Shown: positions 1 to 5,074 of the stretch, piece by piece
Position numbering within the stretch: the stretch's first letter is position 1
Layout: the number at the start of each line of letters is the position of its first letter
Assembly (NCBI GenBank): GCA_019117325.1
Contig: DWZY01000017.1
Coordinates: forward strand, 1 to 7,139
Source of the DNA: Candidatus Brevibacterium intestinigallinarum
GTDB taxonomy: Bacteria; Actinomycetota; Actinomycetes; Actinomycetales; Brevibacteriaceae
Length of the DNA stretch: 7,139 nt
Reading direction: 5' to 3'
Translations under genes and position numbers: made by a program
The notes under the pieces: model-generated
What the model was told of the DNA's origin: nothing
Databases searched by the model: none
Seen by the model: the letters and a program-made list of their open reading frames with translations, nothing else

Positions 1-1298
1 AGCACCTCGAGCTCCACGGCCTCGCCCGGCGCGCAGTCGAGCGCCGTGACCTGGACGCCGCGCTCGTAGTCCATGAAGGCTGTGGCGCTCAGCTTCTGAG
101 GGCTGATGCTGACCGACGGGTCGACGGATGCGTCATCCGCGTTGTCGTCCTGGTCGCCCTCGTCCTCACCGCCGGTGCCCTCGTCGTCTCCCTGATCGTC
201 CTCGTCGTCGCCTTCCTCGTCGTCGTCCTGCGCGTCGACAGTGAACTCGACGTCAGCCTGGTCGACCACCTCGTCCTCACCGTCGACGAGTTCCACGCGG
301 TAGGTGCCGGCGATCGCATCGGCCAGGTAGTCGCCGGTCCACTCGATGTAGTACGTGCCGCTGGCCGTGCCTTCCGGGCTGACCTCCGCGTCCCACTCCG
401 CATCGAGATCCGAGTTCTCTGCCGGTGCGACGACGCGGAAGGTGTAGTCACCCTCCGGGTCCAGACCCGTCGCTGCGACGGGCAGACCACGATCACCCGG
501 TTCCTCACCGGCGGGGACCATGACATCGTCGACCTGGATCGACGAGGGAACGTCGAGCTGGGGATCTGCCTCCGGTGCCTCGTCTTCCGTCGTGTCATCC
601 GTGACCTGGAATGTTCCCGAGGCCACCTCGTCGCCGTCCGCATCCGTGACGGTCACGGTGCGCCGGCCCGCGTACGACGCAGGGTCCGCGTCGTCAGGGA
701 GCTCGATCGTGTACGTCTCTGCGGCCGTACCGTCAGCGTCGGCGTTCAGCGTCTGGTCGTCGGACGATTCCGGGCCGCCGTCGACCGTGAGCGTGTACGC
801 CGTGTCCGGCAGGAGGCCTGTGACGCTGATCTGTGCGCCTGCGGGAGCCTCCTCACCGTCCACGTCGGCGATCTCGCTCAGAGCAACGTCCGCGACCGAG
901 ACGGCGGCGTTCTCGTCTGTCGCCTCCTCGTCCTCTGACTCGTCGTCATCCGCGTCCTCGTCCGCGTCGTCGGCGTCATCGGAGTCGTGAGCGTCATCGG
1001 TGCTGTCGCTCTCGTCGCCCTGCGGGTCCTCCGGCTTGGACGTGGGCTCGTCTCCCGATTCCTCGGGCTCCTCCGTCGGCTCGGCCTCGGGCGTTGCGGC
1101 TGCCTCGTTGTCCTTCTTCTGGGCCTCCGCCTTCTGAGGCGCGGAGGCCTCGGTGGCATCGCCCGTGGGCTCAGTGGACTGCTCGACGCGGAGCGAGGCC
1201 TCATCTGTGTCCTGGGCGAACGCGGTCACCGGCATGAGAACCAGGCCGGCGGCGGTGATCGACGCGAGCACCGCGGGTGCGAGGGTGTGCTGCTTCAT
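1..1298 (-). CDS. Secreted acidic surface protein with tandem Ig-like modules (C-terminus beyond window)
   Basis: The frame is open from the ATG at 1298 to the left edge: 432 codons and no stop, so the C-terminus is missing. GGAG lies 8 nt before the ATG. Residues 1-28 form a signal peptide: Lys2, a hydrophobic stretch, then a cleavage site of the type AFA|QD. Residues 29-100 are rich in Ala, Glu, Pro and Thr; about 101-130 is almost all Asp/Glu/Ala/Ser. Two related beta-rich modules follow, near 156-235 and 272-356. Both have a GL-P-YT start, a DGTA/EGTA turn and an AG-R-V...D-GDEV/DEVV end. A second acidic linker spans about 357-391. A third module begins near 394 with a Leu-Ser-Ala...Gly-Val-Gln-Val-Thr...Pro-Gly pattern seen in actinobacterial wall proteins. 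The probable role is an exported, wall-attached stalk or adhesin-like protein (inference). No enzyme motif is visible, and any LPXTG signal or transmembrane anchor would lie outside the window. Confidence 0.85.
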   Translation of the reverse strand, partial: MKQHTLAPAVLASITAAGLVLMPVTAFAQDTDEASLRVEQSTEPTGDATEASAPQKAEAQKKDNEAAATPEAEPTEEPEESGDEPTSKPEDPQGDESDSTDDAHDSDDADDADEDADDDESEDEEATDENAAVSVADVALSEIADVDGEEAPAGAQISVTGLLPDTAYTLTVDGGPESSDDQTLNADADGTAAETYTIELPDDADPASYAGRRTVTVTDADGDEVASGTFQVTDDTTEDEAPEADPQLDVPSSIQVDDVMVPAGEEPGDRGLPVAATGLDPEGDYTFRVVAPAENSDLDAEWDAEVSPEGTASGTYYIEWTGDYLADAIAGTYRVELVDGEDEVVDQADVEFTVDAQDDDEEGDDEDDQGDDEGTGGEDEGDQDDNADDASVDPSVSISPQKLSATAFMDYERGVQVTALDCAPGEAVELEV

Positions 1299-1396
1299 GG
1301 GAGTGGCTCCGTCTCCGTCGGGTCCTCGCCGGCTGCAGGCGATGCGCCTGCGATGCCGCTCCTCGTCCGTGAGGAGTCTTGGACTTCTTGGTGTCG

Positions 1397-1425
1397 ACTG
1401 TAGGAATCTCGAGTGGTCCGAACAA
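1397..1425 (-). promoter_or_regulatory. Candidate promoter of the surface-protein gene
   Basis: On the minus strand TTGTTC (1425-1420) is followed after 17 nt by TACAGT (1402-1397). The -35 keeps the TTG core and the -10 fits the actinobacterial TANNNT pattern. Transcription would start near 1390, leaving a leader of about 90 nt before the ATG at 1298. An AT-rich patch (TTAATTG) sits just upstream of and overlapping the -35. The match is moderate and rests on pattern only. Confidence 0.4.
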
Positions 1426-1478
1426 TTAATGGTCGTTGTGGTCAGGGTCACTGACCGAACTGTCACCTGAGTGGTCCG
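1411..1478. repeat. Direct repeat of a 10-mer flanking and inside the surface-gene promoter
   Basis: GAGTGGTCCG occurs exactly at 1411-1420 and again at 1469-1478, 58 bp apart in the same orientation. The first copy lies in the spacer and touches the -35 box of the candidate minus-strand promoter. The second lies upstream of it. A pair like this could be a repressor or activator site, but no family can be assigned from the sequence. Confidence 0.5.
1440..1456. repeat. GGTCAG-N5-CTGACC inverted repeat
   Basis: GGTCAG (1440-1445) and CTGACC (1451-1456) are perfect 6-bp inverted arms around a 5-nt centre that itself reads GGTCA. The element lies 15-31 bp upstream of the candidate -35 box of the surface-protein gene, a usual place for a dimeric activator. 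It could instead be chance: six-base arms are short. Confidence 0.4.
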
Positions 1479-1481
1479 TTC

Positions 1482-1498
1482 GTGACACTCCTGTGACC
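1482..1498. promoter_or_regulatory. GTGAC direct repeat at 11-bp spacing, possible response-regulator site
   Basis: GTGAC occurs at 1482-1486 and 1493-1497, start-to-start 11 bp, so the two copies lie on one DNA face. An inverted copy, TGTCAC, lies at 1461-1466. Tandem GTNAC-type half-sites at this spacing resemble those described for MtrA, an actinobacterial response regulator of cell-envelope genes. Assigning this site to MtrA is inference. It could serve the surface-protein gene or the tRNA promoter. Confidence 0.3.
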
Positions 1499-1529
1499 TC
1501 CAGAGGGGGCTCGGTCGGACTGAGCTCCG

Positions 1530-1557
1530 CAGACAGAGTGCTGTGCTGTGGCATACT
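1530..1557 (+). promoter_or_regulatory. Candidate promoter of the tRNA-Val gene
   Basis: CAGACA (1530-1535) is followed after 16 nt by CATACT (1552-1557), preceded by a TG one base upstream (extended -10 form, 1549-1550). Transcription would start near 1564, about 14 nt before the mature tRNA 5' end. The -35 matches consensus at four of six positions. Location supports it more than sequence does. Confidence 0.35.
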
Positions 1558-1577
1558 TGATCCGCCGCATGCGGCAG

Positions 1578-1654
1578 GGGCCTATAGCTCAGTTGGTCAG
1601 AGCACCTCGTTTACACCGAGGGGGCCGGGGGTTCGAGTCCCTCTGGGCCCACCA
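1578..1654 (+). tRNA. tRNA-Val (anticodon UAC)
   Basis: A complete cloverleaf can be folded by hand. The acceptor GGGCCTA (1578-1584) pairs with TGGGCCC (1644-1650) with one G-U. The D stem is GCTC/GAGC (1587-1590/1600-1603) with GG in the loop. The anticodon stem is CCTCG/CGAGG (1605-1609/1617-1621) around TTTACAC. The T stem is GGGGG/CCCTC around TTCGAGT (1632-1638). Anticodon 1612-1614 is TAC, which reads valine GUA and related codons. Discriminator A1651 is followed by an encoded CCA (1652-1654). All arms are intact. Confidence 0.96.
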
Positions 1655-1743
1655 GACGTTTGTTCTTCACATCAGTGGTGTCGCCACGATCGGCAGCTGA
1701 CGTCGCACCACGATCGCTCCTGTGCGCCGTGGGAGGTGTTCGC

Positions 1744-2238
1744 ATGATCGAGACGCAGTCTTTCGCTGACCTCCTCATGCGGGGTCCGCGGGGACGACGG
1801 CTGCTGCTCGAGTACGCGATCGCATCGGAACAGCTCCATGACCCCGAGTACCGCGAGGACTCGTTGAGCGCGGGGGTCTTCATCGCCTCGCACCAGATGG
1901 ATCCGGACGTCGGGACGTCGGTTCAGATGATGGGTGACGCAGATGCTCACCGCGCGGCAGTGGCCCCTGCAGACGTTGCACAGCGTCTCGCATCGGTTCC
2001 GCTGGCTGATGTGACGCCGGGACTGCTCCGTGAGTGCCTCGCCGAATGGCCGATTCGGCCCGGTACTGGCAAGAGGCCGACGGCAGCGATGTGCTCGCCG
2101 CGACAGACGAGTTGGACGCTCCGCTGCGCCGCATTGCTGAGCACGTCGCCGCATCAGCGCATGCCGCGTGGTGGAGCGAGCCGGTGGCGGAAGATTCCCA
2201 GTGGCAGGTGGAGTGGGACGACGCACCTCCGCACGTGA
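1744..2238 (+). CDS. N-terminal part of the disrupted unknown protein
   Basis: This frame gives 164 residues, of which about the first 100 look genuine. They include a Gly-Arg-Arg-Leu-Leu-Leu-Glu-Tyr segment near residue 20, a Val-Phe-Ile-Ala-Ser-His segment near 47 and a Leu-rich helical stretch ending near 100. After about 2044 the frame encodes basic, low-quality sequence to the TGA at 2236-2238. The start is well supported by a strong Shine-Dalgarno (1731-1736). The gene begins 90 bp after the tRNA with no clear terminator between, so read-through from the tRNA promoter is possible. Function unknown. Confidence 0.55.
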   Translation: MIETQSFADLLMRGPRGRRLLLEYAIASEQLHDPEYREDSLSAGVFIASHQMDPDVGTSVQMMGDADAHRAAVAPADVAQRLASVPLADVTPGLLRECLAEWPIRPGTGKRPTAAMCSPRQTSWTLRCAALLSTSPHQRMPRGGASRWRKIPSGRWSGTTHLRT

Positions 2239-2864
2239 TCATGGCCGACCCAGTCACATGGCTGCGCACGGAGCGGGACCTGATAGTCGAGGAGGAACTG
2301 GTCGCGTGGCGGGAGCGCCCCACTCGTGTGACAGCTGATTGGAGCGGAGCGTGGTGGTCGTGCCCACCGCCGGAGCTTCCCTCGACCGCCAGAGCGTTGG
2401 TCGATGGCAGTCCTTCCGGGCTGTGGTGCGTCGAGGACAGCCTGGGCTGGAAGGCCGCCGACGCGCGGCGGCTGAGGGCGCCCGCGGGGCTGCGCATCTG
2501 CGAGATCGACTCCGCTGAAGCCTGGGCGGACCTGTGCGCACGGTACCCGATCGAAGTCACCGCGCAGAGGCGGCACGACTGGTACCGCGCTACTGGCCGA
2601 GACGGGGCGTGGGTGATTCCGGACTGGGCGAGCGTGGCTGACGAGTACGACGCCGTGCACCTCCAAGTGCAGGCCTATCTCTCTCCGGCAGGCACGGCAA
2701 TCCCGGTCGCTGAACGAACCGCCACGGTGATCGCGGGCTGGGGCCCGGATCAGACGTCCTGGTTCACACCGAACGTCCGCTATCTCGACGAGACCGCGCG
2801 ATGGACGCTCGACGAGAGCGACGAGCCCACCGGGTGGGTGAGGCAGGAGCACGCGCGACGCTGA
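2034..2864 (+). CDS. C-terminal part of the disrupted unknown protein, tryptophan-rich
   Basis: This frame gives 276 residues from a GTG at 2034; an ATG at 2046 would give 272. No convincing Shine-Dalgarno precedes either, which argues that the frame is the continuation of the upstream one and not a separate gene. Recognisable stretches are Ser-Ala-Arg-Tyr-Trp-Gln-Glu near the start, Ala-Ala-Trp-Trp, Gln-Trp-Gln-Val-Glu-Trp, and near residue 180 Arg-Arg-His-Asp-Trp-Tyr-Arg-Ala-Thr-Gly-Arg-Asp-Gly. Trp content is high throughout. There is no signal peptide or membrane segment, so it is probably cytoplasmic. I recall similar unnamed proteins in other actinobacteria. No catalytic family can be assigned. 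Confidence 0.7.
   Translation: MPRRMADSARYWQEADGSDVLAATDELDAPLRRIAEHVAASAHAAWWSEPVAEDSQWQVEWDDAPPHVIMADPVTWLRTERDLIVEEELVAWRERPTRVTADWSGAWWSCPPPELPSTARALVDGSPSGLWCVEDSLGWKAADARRLRAPAGLRICEIDSAEAWADLCARYPIEVTAQRRHDWYRATGRDGAWVIPDWASVADEYDAVHLQVQAYLSPAGTAIPVAERTATVIAGWGPDQTSWFTPNVRYLDETARWTLDESDEPTGWVRQEHARR
2041..2060 (+). repeat. Inverted repeat at the frameshift junction
   Basis: GGCCGA (2048-2053) and TCGGCC (2055-2060) are inverted arms around one base. An alternative fold pairs GCCGAA (2041-2046) with TTCGGC (2054-2059) over a 7-nt loop. Either fold sits inside the window where the reading frame changes. Such structures favour polymerase slippage or sequencing deletions. I see no classical slippery heptamer, so programmed frameshifting has little support. 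Confidence 0.5.
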
Positions 2865-2903
2865 TGGACGCACGAACACCCGCGATCGATCTCTCACGCT
2901 GAA

Positions 2904-2949
2904 ACGGCTCTGCCCGCCGCTCCCACAGGGGAGTGGCGGGCAGAGCCGT
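2904..2949. terminator. Bidirectional terminator hairpin between convergent genes
   Basis: A 21-bp stem (2904-2924 with 2929-2949) closes a 4-nt ACAG loop, with a single G-U pair. It lies 39 bp after the stop of the plus-strand unknown gene and 26 bp after the stop of the minus-strand catalase. On the minus strand the stem is followed by TTTC, a short T tract. On the plus strand there is no T run. It most likely ends catalase transcription and blocks read-through in both directions. Confidence 0.8.
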
Positions 2950-2975
2950 CTGAACGATCAGAGCTCAGACGAGCA

Positions 2976-4451
2976 TCAGGCCTTCGCCGCGCCGGTCTTC
3001 TCGTTGTAGAGGTCCTCGATGGCCTGGCCGACCTCGGCGTCGATGTTCTTCCAGTACTGGAAGACACGCGACAGGACGGGCTCCTGGACCTCGGGGATGA
3101 GGCTGCCGGTGACCGTCTCGACGAGGCGGTCGCGCTGCTCCTGCGTGTAGACCTCACGGACCAGAGTGTGCGCCTGGCCGAAGTCGTCGTCCTCCGCGTG
3201 CAGGGAGTAGGCGGCGCGGACCATCGTGCCGTCCGCTTCCCAGCCGTTGTCCACGGTGGCCTCCGTGCTCTGGTGCGCACGGCCGTACGAGTTGGGGGCG
3301 TAGACGGGTGCAGCACCGGAGTGGTGGTACTGCATGTGGCCCTCCTTGTCGTACGAGTTCGTGGGGCTGACGGGAGCGTTGACCGGTAGCTGGTTGAAGT
3401 TCGTGCCGATCCGGTGGCGCTGCGCGTCCGGGTAGGAGAACACGCGGCCCAGCAGCATCTTGTCCGGGGACAGGCCCGTGCCCGGCACGGTGTTGCTGGG
3501 GCTGAAGGCCGCCTGTTCGATCTGCGCGAAGTGGTTCGTGGGGTTCTCGTTCAGGGTGAACCGGCCCACGCGGTGCAGCGGGTAGTCCTTCTTCGACCAG
3601 GTCTTCGTGAGGTCGAAGGGGTTGAAGCGGTAGTCCTTCGCCTCCTCGTACGGCATGATCTGGACGGAGAGGGTCCAGCTGGGGAAGTCGCCGCGCGCGA
3701 TGGAGTCGAACAGGTCGCGACGGTGGACCTCCGCGTCCTCGCCGGCCAGCTTCGAGGCCTCTTCGTTCGTCATGTTCTCCACGCCCTGGTCGGAGTGGAA
3801 GTGGTACTGGACCCAGAACTTCTCGCCCTGCTCGTTGACCCACATGTAGGTGTGCGACGAGTAGCCGTTCATGTGGCGCCACGTCTTGGGCAGGCCCCGG
3901 TCACCCATGAGGTAGGAGACCTGGTGAGCGGACTCCGGGGAGTTCGTCCAGAAGTCCCACTGCATGTTGGCCGAGCGCAGGCCGGAGTCCGGTGTGCGCT
4001 TCTGCGAGTGGATGAAGTCCGGGAACTTCATGGGGTCGCGGACGAAGAAGATGGGCGTGTTGTTGCCCACCATGTCGAAGTTGCCCTCTTCGGTGTAGAA
4101 CTTCAGGGCGAAGCCGCGCACGTCGCGCCACGAGTCGGGGGAGCCCAGCTCACCGGCGACGGTCGAGAAGCGCGCCAGCATGCGGGTCTTCTTGCCGGGC
4201 TGCAGGAAGTCGGCCTTCGTGTACTTGGAGACGTCGTCCAGCACCTCGAACTCACCGAAGGCGCCGGAGCCCTTGGCGTGCGGGCTGCGCTCCGGGACGC
4301 GCTCGCGGTCGAAGCGAGCCAGCTTCTCGACGAGTGCGACGTCGTGCAGCAGCAGCGGGCCGTCATTTCCGACGCTCAGCGAGTGAGCGTCGGACTGGCG
4401 CGGTGCGCCGGACTCTGTGGTGGAGGGCTGTGTCGGATCGAACTGTGTCAT
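2976..4451 (-). CDS. katA: Monofunctional haem catalase
   Basis: The product splits hydrogen peroxide into water and oxygen in the cytoplasm. It has 491 residues, the usual size of a small-subunit (clade 3 type) catalase. The distal active-site signature FDRERVPERSPHAKGSG places the catalytic His at 58. Ser97 lies in ARFSTVAGE and the catalytic Asn is 131 in GNNTPIFF. The proximal haem-ligand Tyr is 340 in RVFSYPDAQRHR. The catalase core motifs WDFWTNSPES, MNGYSSHT, YHFHSDQG and FNPFDLTK are all present. No NAD(P)H-binding C-terminal extension or flavodoxin domain is present. Pro57 precedes the catalytic His where bovine-type enzymes have Val; from memory this is common in actinobacterial members. 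The start has AAGGA about 7 nt upstream. The gene follows the Fur-type regulator after 94 bp with no clear promoter of its own, so cotranscription is likely. Confidence 0.97.
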   Translation of the reverse strand: MTQFDPTQPSTTESGAPRQSDAHSLSVGNDGPLLLHDVALVEKLARFDRERVPERSPHAKGSGAFGEFEVLDDVSKYTKADFLQPGKKTRMLARFSTVAGELGSPDSWRDVRGFALKFYTEEGNFDMVGNNTPIFFVRDPMKFPDFIHSQKRTPDSGLRSANMQWDFWTNSPESAHQVSYLMGDRGLPKTWRHMNGYSSHTYMWVNEQGEKFWVQYHFHSDQGVENMTNEEASKLAGEDAEVHRRDLFDSIARGDFPSWTLSVQIMPYEEAKDYRFNPFDLTKTWSKKDYPLHRVGRFTLNENPTNHFAQIEQAAFSPSNTVPGTGLSPDKMLLGRVFSYPDAQRHRIGTNFNQLPVNAPVSPTNSYDKEGHMQYHHSGAAPVYAPNSYGRAHQSTEATVDNGWEADGTMVRAAYSLHAEDDDFGQAHTLVREVYTQEQRDRLVETVTGSLIPEVQEPVLSRVFQYWKNIDAEVGQAIEDLYNEKTGAAKA

Positions 4452-4459
4452 GGTCTTCC

Positions 4460-4471
4460 TTCCGATCGGAA
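4460..4471. promoter_or_regulatory. 12-bp palindrome abutting the catalase ribosome binding site
   Basis: TTCCGATCGGAA is a perfect 12-bp palindrome beginning 9 bp upstream of the catalase ATG. Its minus-strand right edge runs into the Shine-Dalgarno (GGAAGGA). It could be a protein operator or affect translation initiation. A chance palindrome in a GC-rich leader cannot be excluded. Confidence 0.35.
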
Positions 4472-4529
4472 CGTGTCTCTGCGGGAGAGGGTGAGGGACA
4501 GCTGGTGGCCAGGGGCGTGCAGTGCGGTA

Positions 4530-4546
4530 AGCGGCGGACCGCCGCT
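4530..4546 (-). other. GC hairpin at the regulator stop codon
   Basis: AGCGGCGG (4530-4537) and CCGCCGCT (4539-4546) are perfect 8-bp inverted arms around one base. As RNA this would give about 7 bp with a 3-nt loop. It overlaps the first base of the regulator's TGA (4548-4546) and is followed on the minus strand by no T tract. It is better seen as a partial attenuator or mRNA-stability element between regulator and catalase than as a full terminator. Confidence 0.4.
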
Positions 4547-4986
4547 CACGCGATCTCCCGAGCCTCGGCGCACTGGGCGCAGATGGCCTGGAAGGTGACG
4601 TCCGCGCTCAGCAGCACGGGCATCGACGCGTGGGCGCCGGGGGAGAGGCACGGGGCCTCCCCGATCACGCACTCGACGTCCTCGATGCGATGGCAGATCA
4701 CACACCGGATGTGGTGGTGGTTGTCGCCCGTCTGCGTTTCGTACCTGGCAGCGCCGGGGACGTCGACACGGCGGAGGAGTCCCTTCTCCGTCAGGTCATT
4801 CACGACGTTGTGGACGGACTGCATCGAGAGGGAGGGGAGGCGGGATGCGATGCCGCTGTGGACCTCCGCCGCAGTGGAATGCGGATGGGAGTGGAGGAAC
4901 TCCAGCGCAGCAACACGGCCGGGTGTGGCGCGCATTCCTGCGCCCCGCACCCGGTCCGTGAGTGTCGTGTCATGCCCCGTGGTCAT
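4546..4986 (-). CDS. furA: Fur-family peroxide/iron-responsive repressor (FurA/CatR type)
   Basis: The protein has 146 residues from the ATG at 4986. Residues about 8-82 form the winged helix; the recognition region is near 52-70 (SLSMQSVHNVVNDLTEKGLL), followed by the wing RRVDVPGAARYE. The dimerisation and metal domain has His90-His92, two CXXC pairs for structural zinc (Cys95/Cys98 and Cys136/Cys139), and the GEAPCL stretch seen in mycobacterial FurA. Asp103 aligns with the Asp of PerR that confers peroxide sensing; iron-sensing Fur has Glu there. It is known for this family that the metal-loaded dimer binds the promoter upstream of its own gene and represses the linked catalase. A longer TTG start at 5022 is rejected because that TTG is the first half of the -35 box. 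An ATG at 4998 lies inside the -10. No Shine-Dalgarno precedes 4986, which fits a leaderless mRNA. Confidence 0.93.
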   Translation of the reverse strand: MTTGHDTTLTDRVRGAGMRATPGRVAALEFLHSHPHSTAAEVHSGIASRLPSLSMQSVHNVVNDLTEKGLLRRVDVPGAARYETQTGDNHHHIRCVICHRIEDVECVIGEAPCLSPGAHASMPVLLSADVTFQAICAQCAEAREIA

Positions 4987-4993
4987 GACACTG

Positions 4994-5022
4994 AGCATAT
5001 CCGTTGTTTTGTGTGATTTCAA
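4994..5022 (-). promoter_or_regulatory. furA promoter, apparently leaderless, with AT-rich operator candidate
   Basis: TTGAAA (5022-5017), a 17-nt spacer and TATGCT (4999-4994) make a near-consensus sigma-70-type promoter on the minus strand. Seven bases separate the -10 from the ATG at 4986, so the transcript should begin at or within a base or so of the start codon. The -35 is embedded in ATTTGAAAT, a 4-1-4 inverted repeat within the only AT-rich patch nearby. From memory, FurA of mycobacteria and Streptomyces binds an AT-rich site over its own -35, so this is a reasonable operator candidate. A second short GTGA-N5-TCAC inverted repeat lies at 5026-5038. Confidence 0.7.
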
Positions 5023-5043
5023 ATAGTGAGTACTTCACCTAAC

Positions 5044-5059
5044 GGGTGGCAGGGCACCC
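5044..5059 (-). terminator. Weak hairpin after the ligase gene
   Basis: GGGTG (5044-5048) and CACCC (5055-5059) can pair over a 6-nt loop, 16 bp beyond the ligase stop. The stem is short and no T tract follows on the minus strand, so termination before furA is possible but not well supported. Confidence 0.25.
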
Positions 5060-5074
5060 CCCCATGTCAGGCAC

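Larger units (their letters stand above)
1299..1577. other. Intergenic regulatory region between the surface-protein gene and tRNA-Val
   Basis: No gene is seen in these 279 bp. The stretch holds the Shine-Dalgarno and probable leader of the minus-strand surface gene (1299-1390), its candidate promoter, the GAGTGGTCCG repeat pair, the GGTCAG/CTGACC and GTGAC elements, and the candidate tRNA promoter. Short frames crossing it run through the tRNA or lack ribosome sites and are not coding. Confidence 0.6.
1744..2864 (+). pseudogene. Frame-disrupted gene for a conserved protein of unknown function
   Basis: Two overlapping plus-strand reading frames look like one gene cut by a frameshift. The first frame begins at the ATG at 1744 with GGGAGG 7 nt upstream and gives normal protein sequence until about residue 101. 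It then turns into Arg/Ser/Pro-rich sequence typical of out-of-frame translation. The second frame opens only at 2034, directly after an in-frame TGA (2031-2033), and gives normal sequence to the TGA at 2862-2864. The ATG-to-stop distance is 1121 nt, one base short of a multiple of three; restoring one base would give about 373 residues. From memory, the C-terminal part resembles an unnamed actinobacterial family containing Trp-Trp and Arg-His-Asp-Trp motifs; I know no function for it. A sequencing error, a real mutation, recoding or two coupled genes all remain possible. Confidence 0.6.

Noticed and set aside
520..990. Ser-rich plus-strand frame over the surface-protein gene
   Set aside because: It is the complement of Asp/Glu-rich codons in the minus-strand gene, which has a signal peptide and a Shine-Dalgarno; the Ser/Val richness follows from that.
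1684..1716. CCACGATCG direct repeat (1684-1692 and 1708-1716) between the tRNA and the unknown gene
   Set aside because: Only two 9-bp copies containing a common GC-rich palindrome, with no promoter next to them; likely chance.
1578..1743. tRNA-Val as an integration site for a mobile element
   Set aside because: No integrase and no repeated copy of the tRNA 3' end was found in the window.
1436..1747. Open frames running through the tRNA
   Set aside because: They cross a complete tRNA-Val and have no supporting start context.
2034..2060. Programmed -1 frameshift joining the two halves of the unknown gene
   Set aside because: The direction fits, but there is no classical slippery heptamer in the first frame; a plain deletion or a sequencing error is simpler.
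2154..2897. Minus-strand frame (247 codons) opposite the unknown gene
   Set aside because: Arg/Pro-rich shadow; the plus-strand frames have better protein-like sequence and, for the first, a strong ribosome site.
3414..4598. Long plus-strand open frame (394 codons) opposite the catalase
   Set aside because: It is a Val/Arg/Leu-rich antisense shadow of a highly conserved catalase; GC-rich codon use creates such frames. No ribosome site or family resemblance.
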